Below are positions 31,072-39,909 of a DNA stretch of 64,000 nt, in pieces. Position 1 is the stretch's first letter; the number at the start of each line of letters is the position of its first letter. The notes under the pieces were generated by a model, which searched no databases, was not told the DNA's origin, and saw only the letters and a list, made by a program, of their open reading frames with translations. The translations under genes and the position numbers were made by a program. Origin of the DNA: Actinotalea sp. JY-7876 (GTDB lineage Bacteria; Actinomycetota; Actinomycetes; Actinomycetales; Cellulomonadaceae); the NCBI RefSeq assembly GCF_014042015.1, contig NZ_CP059493.1, positions 1,550,001 through 1,614,000 of the forward strand, given 5' to 3'.

Positions 31072-31893
31072 TCAGGCGACGGGCGGGGTGCCCGTGGCCG
31101 GCCCCGTGTCCTTGACCGCGTCCTGGTCCGCGGCGAGCGTGCCGAGGTAGAGCTCGATGACCTTGGGGTCGTGCATCAGCTCGCGACCCGTCGCGGTGTA
31201 GGCGTTGCGGCCCTGGTCGAGCACGTACCCGCGGTCGCAGATCTGCAGGCACCGGCGGGCGTTCTGCTCGACCATGATGATCGAGACGCCGGTCTTGTTG
31301 ATCTTCCGGGTCCGGATGAACGTCTCGTCCTGGCGCACCGGGGACAGCCCCGCCGACGGCTCGTCGAGCAGCAGCACCGACGGGTTCATCATGAGCGCTC
31401 GCGCCATCGCGACCATCTGGCGCTCACCGCCGGACAGCGAGCCGGCGCGCTGCTTGCGCCGGTCGCCCAGCGTCGGGAACAGGTCGACGATCGCGTCGAA
31501 CCGCTCCCCGAACGTGCGGGGCGCCTGGAAGCTGCCCATCTGCAGGTTCTCCTCGATGGTCAGCGAGGGGAACACGTTGTTGTTCTGGGGGACGAAGCCC
31601 ACGCCGCGCTTGACGAGCGTGTCGGCGCGCGCGTTCGTGATGTCCTCGCCGTGCAGGGTGACCGACCCGGACCGGACCGTGACCAGGCCGAAGAGGGCCT
31701 TGAGCAGGGTCGACTTGCCCGCGCCGTTCGGGCCGATGATGCCGATGAGCTCGCCCGGGCGGACGACCAGGTCGCAGCCGTTGAGGATGTTGACGCCCGG
31801 GAGGTAGCCCGCGACCAGGTCGGTGGCCTCCAGGACGGGGTCCTGCGTGGTCCCGCCCGGCGTGGCGGGCATCGGCGCGGTCGTGGTGCTCAT
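31072..31893 (-). CDS. livF: Branched-chain amino acid ABC transporter ATP-binding protein LivF
   Basis: The 273-residue ATPase has Walker A GPNGAGKST, Q-loop FVPQNNNVFPSL, signature LSGGERQM and Walker B SVLLLDEPSAGLSP, followed by the H-loop region IIMVEQNA, which lacks the usual His (Gln replaces it, as is typical of LivF). It energises import with LivG on the cytoplasmic face of LivHM. The ATG overlaps the livG stop (ATGA) and has GAGGAG upstream. The gene is last in the livHMGF operon and is followed by the bidirectional terminator. Confidence 0.95.
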   Translation of the reverse strand: MSTTTAPMPATPGGTTQDPVLEATDLVAGYLPGVNILNGCDLVVRPGELIGIIGPNGAGKSTLLKALFGLVTVRSGSVTLHGEDITNARADTLVKRGVGFVPQNNNVFPSLTIEENLQMGSFQAPRTFGERFDAIVDLFPTLGDRRKQRAGSLSGGERQMVAMARALMMNPSVLLLDEPSAGLSPVRQDETFIRTRKINKTGVSIIMVEQNARRCLQICDRGYVLDQGRNAYTATGRELMHDPKVIELYLGTLAADQDAVKDTGPATGTPPVA

Positions 31894-32816
31894 CGTGACT
31901 CCTCGTCGTGGGCGCGGGCCTCGGCCGCGGCCTCCGCCTCGAGCTCCTGCGCCACCTCGTCCGACAGCAGCGCGTCGTCGCCCAGGTCCGTGTCGTGGTG
32001 CGCGCCCAGGTAGGCGTCGACGACGGCCGGGTTGCCCATGACGGAGCCGGGCGGCCCTTCGGCGACCAGGCGGCCCTCGGCCATCACGGCCACCCAGTCC
32101 GAGATGTGCCGGACCATGTGCATGTCGTGCTCGACGAACAGGACGGTCGTGCCGCCGTCGCGCAGCGCCTGGATGTGCCCGAGGAGCGACTGCGTCAGCG
32201 CGGGGTTCACGCCGGCCATCGGCTCGTCGAGCATGACCATCTCCGGGTCGCTCATGAGCGCGCGGGCCATCTCCAGGAGCTTGCGCTGACCGCCGGACAG
32301 GCTGCCCGCGAACTCGTCCTTCTTGTCGAGCAGCCGGAACCGGTCGAGCAGCTCCTCGGCCTTGGCGGTGATCGCCCGCTCCCGCGGCCGCCAGAGCGGG
32401 GGCACGAGGGCCCGCGCGAACGTCTCGCCCGGCTGGTCGGCGGCGCCCAGGCGCATGTTCTCCATCACCGTCATCCGGCTCAGCGCCTTGGTGAGCTGGA
32501 AGGTGCGGACCATGCCGGCCCGCGCGACCTTCGCCGCCGGGACGCCGGCGAGCGAGCGCCCGCCGAACGACCACCGCCCGGAGTTCGGCTGGTCGAAGCC
32601 CGTGAGGAGGTTGAACAACGTCGTCTTGCCGGCGCCGTTCGGGCCGATGAGTGCCGTGATCGCGCCGCGCTGCACCTCCAGGTGCCCGACGTCGACGGCT
32701 GTCATGCCCCCGAACCGGCGGACGACGTCGTCGGCCACGAGGATCGGGTCCGGCTTCGGCGCGCCCGGCTCCGCCGGGACGGTGGCGAGGGCCTCGGCTG
32801 CGGTCTCAGCGGACAT
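31890..32816 (-). CDS. livG: Branched-chain amino acid ABC transporter ATP-binding protein LivG
   Basis: The 308-residue ATPase has Walker A GPNGAGKTT, a Q-loop in RTFQLTKAL, signature LSGGQRKLLEMARAL, Walker B MVMLDEPMAGVNP and the H-loop VEHDMHMV. The first 25 residues are a variable extension. The last 40 residues form an acidic Ala/Glu-rich tail. It overlaps livM by 11 bp and livF by 4 bp, consistent with a coupled operon. It partners LivF under the LivHM permease. Confidence 0.95.
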   Translation of the reverse strand: MSAETAAEALATVPAEPGAPKPDPILVADDVVRRFGGMTAVDVGHLEVQRGAITALIGPNGAGKTTLFNLLTGFDQPNSGRWSFGGRSLAGVPAAKVARAGMVRTFQLTKALSRMTVMENMRLGAADQPGETFARALVPPLWRPRERAITAKAEELLDRFRLLDKKDEFAGSLSGGQRKLLEMARALMSDPEMVMLDEPMAGVNPALTQSLLGHIQALRDGGTTVLFVEHDMHMVRHISDWVAVMAEGRLVAEGPPGSVMGNPAVVDAYLGAHHDTDLGDDALLSDEVAQELEAEAAAEARAHDEESR

Positions 32817-33792
32817 TGATCGCCAGCTCCTTCTTGTCGCCGAGGATGCCCTGCGGCCGGTAGATCACCAGGAGCATGAGCGTCACCCCGACGACGATCC
32901 AGCCGAACTGCTCGATCTGCTCGGTCCGCATGACGGTCGACGGGATGAGCTCGCGGCCGACGGTCTTGATGAGCATGAGCGTCGCCCAGAAGAGCATCGA
33001 GCCCAGGACCGGCCCGAAGACCGTCGCGGCGCCGCCGAGGAGCAGGATCGTCCACACCCAGAACGTCATCGGGCGACCCATCGAGTCCGGCTGGACGGCG
33101 CGGGGGAGCACGTAGATGATCCCGGCGACCGCCCCGATGACGCCGCCGAGGACGAGTGCCTGCATCTTGTACCCGTACACGTTCTTGCCGAGCGAGCGCA
33201 CCGCGTCCTCGTCCTCGCGGATCCCCTTGAGGACCCGGCCCCACGGGCTGTTCAGCAGGCGCCACACGAGCAGGCACGCGAGCAGCACGACCACCCACGC
33301 GACGATCCGGATCCACCAGCTGTTCGACGCGTTGTTGGAGTACGAGAAGGGCCCGACCGCTGTCGTGCCGTCCTCGAACGGCGACAGCTCCTGGAACGTC
33401 TCCTTGTAGCTGTTGCCGCGCAGGCCGGACGACGCCCCCGTGAGGGGCGTCAGCGCCGTGGAGCGGCCGATGATGCGCACGATCTCGGCGGCCGCGATCG
33501 TGACGATGGCGAGGTAGTCGCCCCGCAGCTTGAGCGTCGGGACGCCGAGGATGAGCGCGAAGACCACGGCGCACGCGATGGCGACGAGCACGGCGAGCCA
33601 CACCGGGGCCCCGGCGATCGTGGAGATCGCGAAGCCGTAGGCGCCCAGGAGCATGAACCCGGCCTGGCCGAAGTTGAGCAGACCCGTGAGGCCGAAGTGG
33701 ACGTTGAGGCCGATCGCCGCGAGGGCGTAGGCCGCGGTCGTGGGAGCGAAGAGCTCGCCGACGACGTTGGTGAGGATGCGTTCCCAGTCCAT
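32806..33792 (-). CDS. livM: Branched-chain amino acid ABC transporter permease LivM
   Basis: The 328-residue inner-membrane permease has about nine to ten hydrophobic helices and LivM landmarks: NVHFGLTGLLNFGQAGFMLLGAY near the N-terminus, then the ALILGVPTLKLRGDYLAIVTIAAAEI coupling segment (two adjacent stretches), and LLNSPWGRVLKGIREDEDA, the cytoplasmic loop that contacts the ATPases. The C-terminus IYRPQGILGDKKE matches the family end. The start ATG at 33792 is 12 bp from the livH stop and preceded by a purine-rich AGGAGAT. Confidence 0.95.
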   Translation of the reverse strand: MDWERILTNVVGELFAPTTAAYALAAIGLNVHFGLTGLLNFGQAGFMLLGAYGFAISTIAGAPVWLAVLVAIACAVVFALILGVPTLKLRGDYLAIVTIAAAEIVRIIGRSTALTPLTGASSGLRGNSYKETFQELSPFEDGTTAVGPFSYSNNASNSWWIRIVAWVVVLLACLLVWRLLNSPWGRVLKGIREDEDAVRSLGKNVYGYKMQALVLGGVIGAVAGIIYVLPRAVQPDSMGRPMTFWVWTILLLGGAATVFGPVLGSMLFWATLMLIKTVGRELIPSTVMRTEQIEQFGWIVVGVTLMLLVIYRPQGILGDKKELAINVR

Positions 33793-33804
33793 GTCGATCT
33801 CCTG

Positions 33805-35286
33805 TCAGCCGATCCGCTCGGCGCGGCCGAGGATGCCCTGCGGCCGCAGCAGCAGGACGAGGATGAGGATCACCAGGGCACCCGCGTAGCGCATGTCCGA
33901 CGGGATCACGAGGTTGGAGAGCTCGACGACGAGCCCGATGACGACCGACCCCACCAGCGCACCGAACGCCGTGCCGAGGCCGCCGAGCGTGACGGCGGCG
34001 AACATGAGCAGCAGGAGGGTCGAGCCCATGTTCCAGGCCGTCGCGTTGAGGTAGAGGCCCATCGTGACGCCGCCGAGGCCCGCCAGCCCCGCCCCGAGCG
34101 TCCACACGAGCCGGATGATCCGGTCCACCGAGATGCCCGACGCGGCGGCGAGCGCCGGGTTGTCGGACACCGCACGGGTGGCCCGGCCGATCCGCGTCCC
34201 GACGAGGAAGTAGGAGACGGCGCCGAGGGCGAGGACCGCCAGGCCGACCGAGACCAGCGACTGCTGCGTGATGAACACGGGGCCGAAGGTGACCGTCGCG
34301 GGGTTGGACCGCACGATCCGCAGGGAGCTGCCGCCGAGGAAGAACTGGTAGACGTACTGCAGCGTGATCGCGAGGCCGATCGTGACGATGAGCTGCTGCG
34401 TCATGCCGACCCGCTTGGTGCGCAGCGGCTTCCAGATCGCCGCGTCCTGCAACCAGCCGGATGCGGCGGCGAGGACCACGGCCAGCGCCCCGGACACGAG
34501 GAGCGGGAGCCCGACGAGCTGGGTGAACACGTAGGCGAGGATGCCGCCGAGGGTCACCTGCTCCCCGTGGGCGAAGTTGCTCAGCCCTGTGGTCCCGAAG
34601 ATCAGGGAGAGGCCGACGGAGGCCAGCGCCAGGAGCAGGCCGAAGACGAGGCCGGCCACGGTCTGCTGCGCGACGCGGTCCCAGTTGACGCCGCCCGAGG
34701 TCGAGGTGCCGGGCACGGGCGTGTCCAGGCCGGGCTCGTCGCCCCCGGGTGCCGGCGGCGCGGTCGCGGTCTCGCCGTCGCCGCCCTCGTCGCCGCCGTC
34801 CCCGCCGTCGTCCGCGCCGGGGGCCGGGGCGGTCGGCGCGCCGAGCGGGAACAGGGCGCCACGGTTGGCCCCGAGCTCGACCTCGACGGTGCGGGGGTTG
34901 CCGGTCGGGTCGCGGAGCGTCTCCCCGGCGGGCAGCGTCGCCTCGTCGAGCGTCACCGTGTAGGCGCCCGCCGCGGTCACCGCGACGGACCACCGGCCCT
35001 CGGCGTTCGTCGTCGCCTCGGCCGACGCGCCCTGACCCTCGACCACCAGGGCGACCCCGACCGCGGGCTCGCCCGCGGCGGTCCGGATGGTGCCGCCCAC
35101 GCACGCGCGGTCGGTGCCCGGCTGGCACGCCTCGCCCGTCGCGGCCGAGGCGGCGGGGGCCAGGAGGAGCGCGACCGACGTCGTCAGGAGGGCCACCAGC
35201 AGCACGAGCCAGCGCCTGGCTCCCTGGGCGACACCTGGGGCGGTCGTGCTCGAGGACCGGGCCTGCGATGTCGCAGCTGGTCGCAC
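33805..35286 (-). CDS. livH: LivH-type permease with an N-terminal exported carboxypeptidase-regulatory-like domain
   Basis: The 493-residue protein combines a cleavable-looking signal segment (RRWLVLLVALLTTSVALLLA then APAASA), an exported domain of about 90 residues, a Gly/Asp/Pro-rich linker and a LivH permease. The exported domain reads as a CNA-B/carboxypeptidase-regulatory-like beta fold (CVGGTIRTAAGEPAVGVALV, EGRWSVAV, YTVTLDEATLP). The permease starts about residue 205, with FGTTGLSNFAHGEQVTLG and GRATRAVSDNPALAAASGI. Usual LivH is about 290-310 residues without the extra domain. The GTG at 35286 is favoured over 35307 because GGAG lies seven bases upstream. Confidence 0.92.
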   Translation of the reverse strand: MRPAATSQARSSSTTAPGVAQGARRWLVLLVALLTTSVALLLAPAASAATGEACQPGTDRACVGGTIRTAAGEPAVGVALVVEGQGASAEATTNAEGRWSVAVTAAGAYTVTLDEATLPAGETLRDPTGNPRTVEVELGANRGALFPLGAPTAPAPGADDGGDGGDEGGDGETATAPPAPGGDEPGLDTPVPGTSTSGGVNWDRVAQQTVAGLVFGLLLALASVGLSLIFGTTGLSNFAHGEQVTLGGILAYVFTQLVGLPLLVSGALAVVLAAASGWLQDAAIWKPLRTKRVGMTQQLIVTIGLAITLQYVYQFFLGGSSLRIVRSNPATVTFGPVFITQQSLVSVGLAVLALGAVSYFLVGTRIGRATRAVSDNPALAAASGISVDRIIRLVWTLGAGLAGLGGVTMGLYLNATAWNMGSTLLLLMFAAVTLGGLGTAFGALVGSVVIGLVVELSNLVIPSDMRYAGALVILILVLLLRPQGILGRAERIG

Positions 35287-35628
35287 GTGTGGTCTCCGTC
35301 CGTTCACGCGCGGGTGCGCGGTTCGAGCCCGCGCACCGTCGCGCGGGTGAGTCGGGATCAGGCGTCACCCGGCCCTCGTGCGCCGCCCGGGACGCGACGG
35401 CGTCGGGCGAGGCGTGGGGGGACGAGGTGACCGGAACGATAGGCAGCGGATGTGTCGGGGGCATTTCGTGACACGCCACACCTTGGCAGCAATCGCTCCG
35501 AGGCCCAAGGCCCTCGCCGCTGCGCGAACCGGGACTTTGCTCCGGCCCGCCGGACCGTTATCTTTTCGTCATCTACCGGCCCCGTCCCCCGCGGCGACCG
35601 GAGCCCTGCACCGGAGGAGGCCGTCGAC
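35287..35628. other. Divergent intergenic region upstream of livH and the acetyltransferase gene
   Basis: This 342-bp region lies between livH (-) and the acetyltransferase (+). It contains a 9-bp hairpin (35313-35321 with 35329-35337) in the livH leader, a TATCGT -10 candidate on the minus strand (35436-35441), and an AT-richer TTATCTTTTCG near 35558-35570 that could be part of the + strand promoter. No coding frame is supported. Confidence 0.45.
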
Positions 35629-36366
35629 GTGCGTCCCGGGATCGAGGTAGGGCCGGCGACACCGGCCGACATGGACGGTCTCGTCGCCCTGTGCCTGGCC
35701 GCGAGGGCCGAGTCCTCCGTCGGTTCGCAGGTCTGCACCTCCGACGGGGCCACGCTCGCCCAGCAGCTCGGCGCCCTCACGGCGATCCCCGGGGGGACGG
35801 TCCTCGTGGCGCGCACCGAGGGCGCGGTGGTCGGGCTCCTCCTCGGCCGGCTGCTCGGTCCGAACCCCTTCACCGACGACGTCAGCCTCGCGGTCGAGGC
35901 GCTGTACGTGGACACGCGGCACCGACGCCGCGGCGTCGGCCACGCCCTCATGGTGGGAGCAGCGGAGGTCGCCTCGAGCGCCGGTGCGCAGCACGTCTAC
36001 GCGGCGCCCATCCCCGGGGCCCGCGGCATGCAGCGCTTCTTCGTCCAGCTCGGCTTCGCGGCCGCGGCGGCACACCGCGTCACCAGCACCGTGGCGCTGC
36101 AGCGCCGGCTCGCGGTCGACGGGGCGATGGTGCGGCGCGCGGGGTCGCGGGGCCTGGAGGACCTGATCGCGCGGCGGCGTCAGTCCCGCGCGGGCCGGGC
36201 GGCCGACAAGGCCGGGGTGGGGGACGTCGTCCGCGTCGGGGACAAGGAGAACGTCCCCTTCGCCGAGGACGCGCCGGCTCAGCCCTCTCGCCTGTCCATC
36301 AGCAAGCAGGTCAAGCGGGCGGTGCAGACCCGGCGCGACGCCGAGTCCTCGACGACGACCTCGTAG
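35629..36366 (+). CDS. GNAT family N-acetyltransferase
   Basis: The 245-residue protein has a GNAT fold: VGPATPADMDGLVALCLAA at the N-terminus, the central strand LAVEALYVDTRHRRRGVGHALM containing the acetyl-CoA pyrophosphate-binding R-R-R-G-V-G-H-A motif (about residues 98-106), and the final FFVQLGF motif. A C-terminal extension of about 75 residues, rich in Arg/Lys then Ser/Thr, is not part of the fold. The substrate is unknown. GTG 35629 has an excellent ribosome site (GGAGGAGG, eight bases away). The last 88 bp overlap the convergent thioesterase gene. Confidence 0.88.
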   Translation: MRPGIEVGPATPADMDGLVALCLAARAESSVGSQVCTSDGATLAQQLGALTAIPGGTVLVARTEGAVVGLLLGRLLGPNPFTDDVSLAVEALYVDTRHRRRGVGHALMVGAAEVASSAGAQHVYAAPIPGARGMQRFFVQLGFAAAAAHRVTSTVALQRRLAVDGAMVRRAGSRGLEDLIARRRQSRAGRAADKAGVGDVVRVGDKENVPFAEDAPAQPSRLSISKQVKRAVQTRRDAESSTTTS

Positions 36367-36740
36367 CTCGCCGTCGTGCGGCCCAGGTGCAGAGCCGTCG
36401 CGACGCCGGTGACCAGGCCCTCGCGCGCGGCGCGGTGGTGCGTGGCGCCGACCTCGATCCCGACCGCCTGCCGGTCCGGGCCCGCGTGGAGCATCGCGGC
36501 GTAGGAGCCCAGCGTCTCGGCGAGCACCACCGACGCGCCGCCGTGCAGCAGGCCGTAGGGCTGCGTGTTGCCGGCGACCGGCATGGTGGCCACCGCCCGG
36601 GCGGGGGAGGCCTCGAGGATCTCGATGCCCATGCGCTCGATGAGGGTGCCGGCCGTCGAGGCCCGCACCGCGGCGAGCACCGCCTCGGCGTCGGCGGGGG
36701 CTCGGGTGCTGGCGTCGTCGCGCCGGGCTGTGTCGGACAT
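36279..36740 (-). CDS. PaaI-type hotdog-fold thioesterase
   Basis: The 153-residue protein has the hotdog thioesterase pattern of the PaaI/YdiI group: TLIERMGIEILEASPARAVA, then the conserved QPYGLLHGGASVVLAETLGS (catalytic acid region), VGIEVGATHHRAAREG and the final strand VCTARLTCLL. It should hydrolyse acyl-CoA or a related thioester; the substrate is not predictable. The ATG at 36740 faces the polA start head to head, with only 19 bp between coding ends. The gene's 3' end overlaps the acetyltransferase gene convergently by 88 bp. Confidence 0.92.
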   Translation of the reverse strand: MSDTARRDDASTRAPADAEAVLAAVRASTAGTLIERMGIEILEASPARAVATMPVAGNTQPYGLLHGGASVVLAETLGSYAAMLHAGPDRQAVGIEVGATHHRAAREGLVTGVATALHLGRTTASYEVVVEDSASRRVCTARLTCLLMDRREG

Positions 36741-36746
36741 GGCCGA

Positions 36747-36752
36747 TAGGTT
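36747..36752 (+). promoter_or_regulatory. -10 box (TAGGTT), probable leaderless polA
   Basis: TAGGTT ends seven bases before GTG 36760. This supports GTG 36760, not the in-frame ATG at 36739, as the polA start. Confidence 0.6.
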
Positions 36753-36759
36753 GGCACCC

Positions 36760-39447
36760 GTGGACGACCTGGCGCGAACCCGACCCCTGCTGCTGCTGAT
36801 CGACGGTCACTCGATGGCCTACCGCGCGTTCTTCGCGCTCCCGGTGGAGAACTTCTCGACGACGACCGGTCAGCCGACCAACGCCGTCTACGGCTTCACG
36901 GCCATGCTCGCGAACCTGCTCCGGGACGAGCAGCCGACCCACGTGGCGGTGGCCTTCGACGCCGGCCGGACGACGTTCCGCACCGAGCAGTACCCGCAGT
37001 ACAAGGGCACCCGCGACGCGACGCCCTCGGAGTTCAAGGGCCAGGTCCCGCTCATCCAGGAGATCCTCGAGAGCATGCGGGTCGTCACGGTGCAGAAGGA
37101 CAACTTCGAGGCCGACGACGTCATCGCGACCCTGACGCGCCAGGCCGTCGGCCGCGGCATGGACGTGCTCGTCTGCACCGGGGACCGCGACGCGCTGCAG
37201 CTCGTGGGCGACGCCGTGACGGTCCTGTACCCGCGTAAGGGCGTCTCGGACCTGGTCCGCTTCACCCCGGCTGCCGTCGAGGAGAAGTACGGGGTCGCGC
37301 CGGAGCGCTACCCCGACCTCGCCGCCCTGGTGGGGGAGACGAGCGACAACCTGCCCGGCGTGCCGGGCGTCGGCCCCAAGACGGCCGCGAAGTGGATCAC
37401 GGCGTACGGGGGCCTCGACGGCGTCCTGGCCGCGGCCGGGCAGATCACCGGCAAGGCCGGCGAGAGCCTGCGCCTCAACCTCGACCAGGTGCGCATCAAC
37501 CGCATGCTCAACGCGGCTGTCACGGACGTCGAGCTGCCGATCGGCGTCGACGACGCGGCGCTGCAGCCGTGGGACCGCGAGGCGATGCACCGGGTCTTCG
37601 ACGCGCTGCAGTTCCGGACCCTGCGCGAGCGGCTCTTCGCGATGGTGCCCGAGGACGCGCCCGAGACCACGGGCTTCGAGCTCGAGGTCACCGTGCCGGA
37701 GCCGGGCGCGCTGGCGGCCTGGCTGGAGCCCCGACGCGGGCGCCTGCTCGCGCTGGACGTGTCCGGGCGAGCGACCCCGGCGTCCGGCGACGCGTGGACG
37801 CTGGCCATCGCCGACGGTCCGGGCGAGGCGGTCGGGATCGACCTCGCGGCCGTGGCCCCGGCGGACGAGGCCGTGCTCGCGGCGTGGCTCGCCGACCCCG
37901 GCGCGCGCAAGACGCTGCACGGCTCGAAGGAGGCGTGGCACGCGCTCGCCGGCCGAGGTCTCGCGCTCGACGGCGTCGCGTTCGACACCCTCCTCGCGTC
38001 CTACCTGTGCCACCCCGACCAGCGCTCGTACGAGCTGGGCGACCTCAGCGTCCGGCACCTGCACCGCGAGCTCCGCTCGGAGGCCGGCGCGGCCGACGCC
38101 GCGCAGGGGGCGCTCGACCTCGACCTCGAGGACAGCTCGGAGATCCGGCGGACGGGGCTGCGCGCCGCCGCGGTCGCCGAGCTGACCGAGATCCTCGGCC
38201 AGGAGCTGGCGGACCGGGAGTCCCAGCGCCTGCTCGAGGACCTCGAGCTGCCCCTCGTGGGGGTCCTCGCGCGCATGGAGGCCGCCGGCATCGCGGCCGA
38301 CGTCGACTACCTCGGCGCGCTCGAGCGCGAGTTCGCGGCGGCCGTGAACGACGCCGCGGCCGAGGCCTACGCCGTCATCGGCCGCGAGGTGAACCTCGGC
38401 TCGCCGAAGCAGCTCCAGGAGGTGCTCTTCGACCAGCTGGGCATGCCCAAGACCAAGAAGATCAAGACCGGCTGGACGACGGACGCCGCGTCGCTCACCG
38501 ACCTGTTCGAGCGCACGCAGCACCCCTTCCTCGCGCACCTGCTCGCGCACCGGGACGCGTCACGGCTGCGCCAGACGGTCGAGGGCCTGCTGCGGTCGGT
38601 CGCCGCGGACGGCCGGATCCACACGACCTTCCAGCAGACCATCGCGGCGACGGGCCGGATCTCCTCGACCGAGCCGAACCTGCAGAACATCCCGATCCGG
38701 ACCGAGGCCGGGCGCCAGATCCGCCGCGCCTTCGTCGTCGGACCGGGGTACGAGACCCTGCTGACCGCCGACTACAGCCAGATCGAGATGCGGATCATGG
38801 CGCACCTCTCGGGGGACGCGGGCCTCATCGCCGCGTTCCGGTCGGGGGAGGACCTGCACAGCTTCGTCGGGTCGCGCGTGTTCGGGGTGCCGACCGACGA
38901 GGTCACCCCCGCGATGCGGTCCAAGATCAAGGCGATGTCGTACGGCCTCGCCTACGGGCTCTCGGCCTTCGGGCTCTCCAAGCAGCTCGCGATCCCGGTG
39001 AGCGAGGCCGCGACCCTCATGGAGGACTACTTCGCGCGGTTCGGCGGCGTCCGGGACTACCTCGCGGGGGTCGTCGACGAGGCGCGGCGGACGGGCTACA
39101 CGGCGACCATCCTCGGGCGCCGGCGGTACCTGCCGGACCTGACGAGCGACAACCGGCAGCGCCGGGAGATGGCCGAGCGGATGGCCCTCAACGCACCGAT
39201 CCAGGGCAGCGCGGCAGACCTGATCAAGGTCGCCATGCTCGGCGTCGAGCGACGCCTGCGCGAGGAAGGCCTGCGGTCGCGGATGCTCCTGCAGGTCCAC
39301 GACGAGCTGGTGCTCGAGGTGGCACCGGGGGAGCGGGAGGTCGCCGAGGCGATCGTGCGCCACGAGATGGGCTCGGCGGCGGAGCTGTCCGTGCCGCTCG
39401 ACGTGTCCGTCGGCACCGGCACCAGCTGGCACGAGGCGGGCCACTGA
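36760..39447 (+). CDS. polA: DNA polymerase I
   Basis: The 895-residue repair and Okazaki-processing polymerase has an N-terminal 5'-3' exonuclease domain (LLLIDGHSMAYRAFFAL, TNAVYGF, EADDVIATL, VCTGDRDALQL, GETSDNLPGVPGVGPKTA). A degenerate 3'-5' exonuclease-like domain follows (about 300-480; LALDVS and TLHGSKE lack the full acidic set, suggesting no proofreading). The family A polymerase domain has DYSQIEMRIMAHLS, KAMSYGLAYG and QVHDELVLE. GTG 36760 is chosen by the leaderless -10. It is a single gene facing the thioesterase gene. Confidence 0.97.
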   Translation: MDDLARTRPLLLLIDGHSMAYRAFFALPVENFSTTTGQPTNAVYGFTAMLANLLRDEQPTHVAVAFDAGRTTFRTEQYPQYKGTRDATPSEFKGQVPLIQEILESMRVVTVQKDNFEADDVIATLTRQAVGRGMDVLVCTGDRDALQLVGDAVTVLYPRKGVSDLVRFTPAAVEEKYGVAPERYPDLAALVGETSDNLPGVPGVGPKTAAKWITAYGGLDGVLAAAGQITGKAGESLRLNLDQVRINRMLNAAVTDVELPIGVDDAALQPWDREAMHRVFDALQFRTLRERLFAMVPEDAPETTGFELEVTVPEPGALAAWLEPRRGRLLALDVSGRATPASGDAWTLAIADGPGEAVGIDLAAVAPADEAVLAAWLADPGARKTLHGSKEAWHALAGRGLALDGVAFDTLLASYLCHPDQRSYELGDLSVRHLHRELRSEAGAADAAQGALDLDLEDSSEIRRTGLRAAAVAELTEILGQELADRESQRLLEDLELPLVGVLARMEAAGIAADVDYLGALEREFAAAVNDAAAEAYAVIGREVNLGSPKQLQEVLFDQLGMPKTKKIKTGWTTDAASLTDLFERTQHPFLAHLLAHRDASRLRQTVEGLLRSVAADGRIHTTFQQTIAATGRISSTEPNLQNIPIRTEAGRQIRRAFVVGPGYETLLTADYSQIEMRIMAHLSGDAGLIAAFRSGEDLHSFVGSRVFGVPTDEVTPAMRSKIKAMSYGLAYGLSAFGLSKQLAIPVSEAATLMEDYFARFGGVRDYLAGVVDEARRTGYTATILGRRRYLPDLTSDNRQRREMAERMALNAPIQGSAADLIKVAMLGVERRLREEGLRSRMLLQVHDELVLEVAPGEREVAEAIVRHEMGSAAELSVPLDVSVGTGTSWHEAGH

Positions 39448-39573
39448 CGGCGGTCCGCCCCGTGGTCCGCGGGCCGAGCAATATCGGCGTGGGGGGTCGC
39501 CTCCGAAGGTGACCTAGGACACACTTTGTCGCGCGGTGGCAGTGTCGCCACCGCCCGACACGACGGAGGCGCC

Positions 39574-39909
39574 ATGTCCGAGGTCATCGACCCGGCAGAG
39601 ACCGACTACCAACGGGTGCAGCGGTCGCAGGAGTTCCAGGACCTGAGGCGACGGTTCCGGAACTTCGTCTTCCCCATGACCGCGTTCTTTCTCGTCTGGT
39701 ACTTCCTCTACGTCCTGCTCGCCGCGTACGCCCACGACTTCATGAGCATCCGCGTCGCGGGGACGATCACGGTGGGGCTCCTCATGGGCCTGGGCCAGTT
39801 CGTGACCACGTTCGCGATCACGATGATCTACGCGAACTGGGCGAACAAGAAGCAGGACGCCGTCGCCGACCGGCTCCGCGAGAGCATCGAGGCGGGTGAG
39901 GTCCGATGA
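39574..39909 (+). CDS. DUF485 domain membrane protein (ActP-associated)
   Basis: The 111-residue protein has two transmembrane helices (about 30-52 and 63-88) and the DUF485 layout: YQRVQRSQEFQDLRRRFRNFVFPMTAFFL in two blocks, then the C-terminal ITMIYANWANKKQDAVADRLR. In many bacteria the equivalent gene (yjcH) is cotranscribed with the acetate/solute:sodium symporter gene actP, as here. The function of DUF485 is not settled; an accessory role for the symporter is inferred. ATG 39574 follows GGAGGC. Confidence 0.93.
   Translation: MSEVIDPAETDYQRVQRSQEFQDLRRRFRNFVFPMTAFFLVWYFLYVLLAAYAHDFMSIRVAGTITVGLLMGLGQFVTTFAITMIYANWANKKQDAVADRLRESIEAGEVR

Noticed and set aside
32323-35430. Very long plus-strand open frame (over 1000 codons) across the liv operon
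   Set aside because: It is antisense to livGMH; composition is Arg/Asp/Glu/His repeats typical of shadow frames, while the minus strand genes have clear transporter motifs.
36739-36759. ATG 36739 as the polA start
   Set aside because: No ribosome site; it would place the -10 box TAGGTT inside the coding region, while GTG 36760 has leaderless spacing and matches the family N-terminus.
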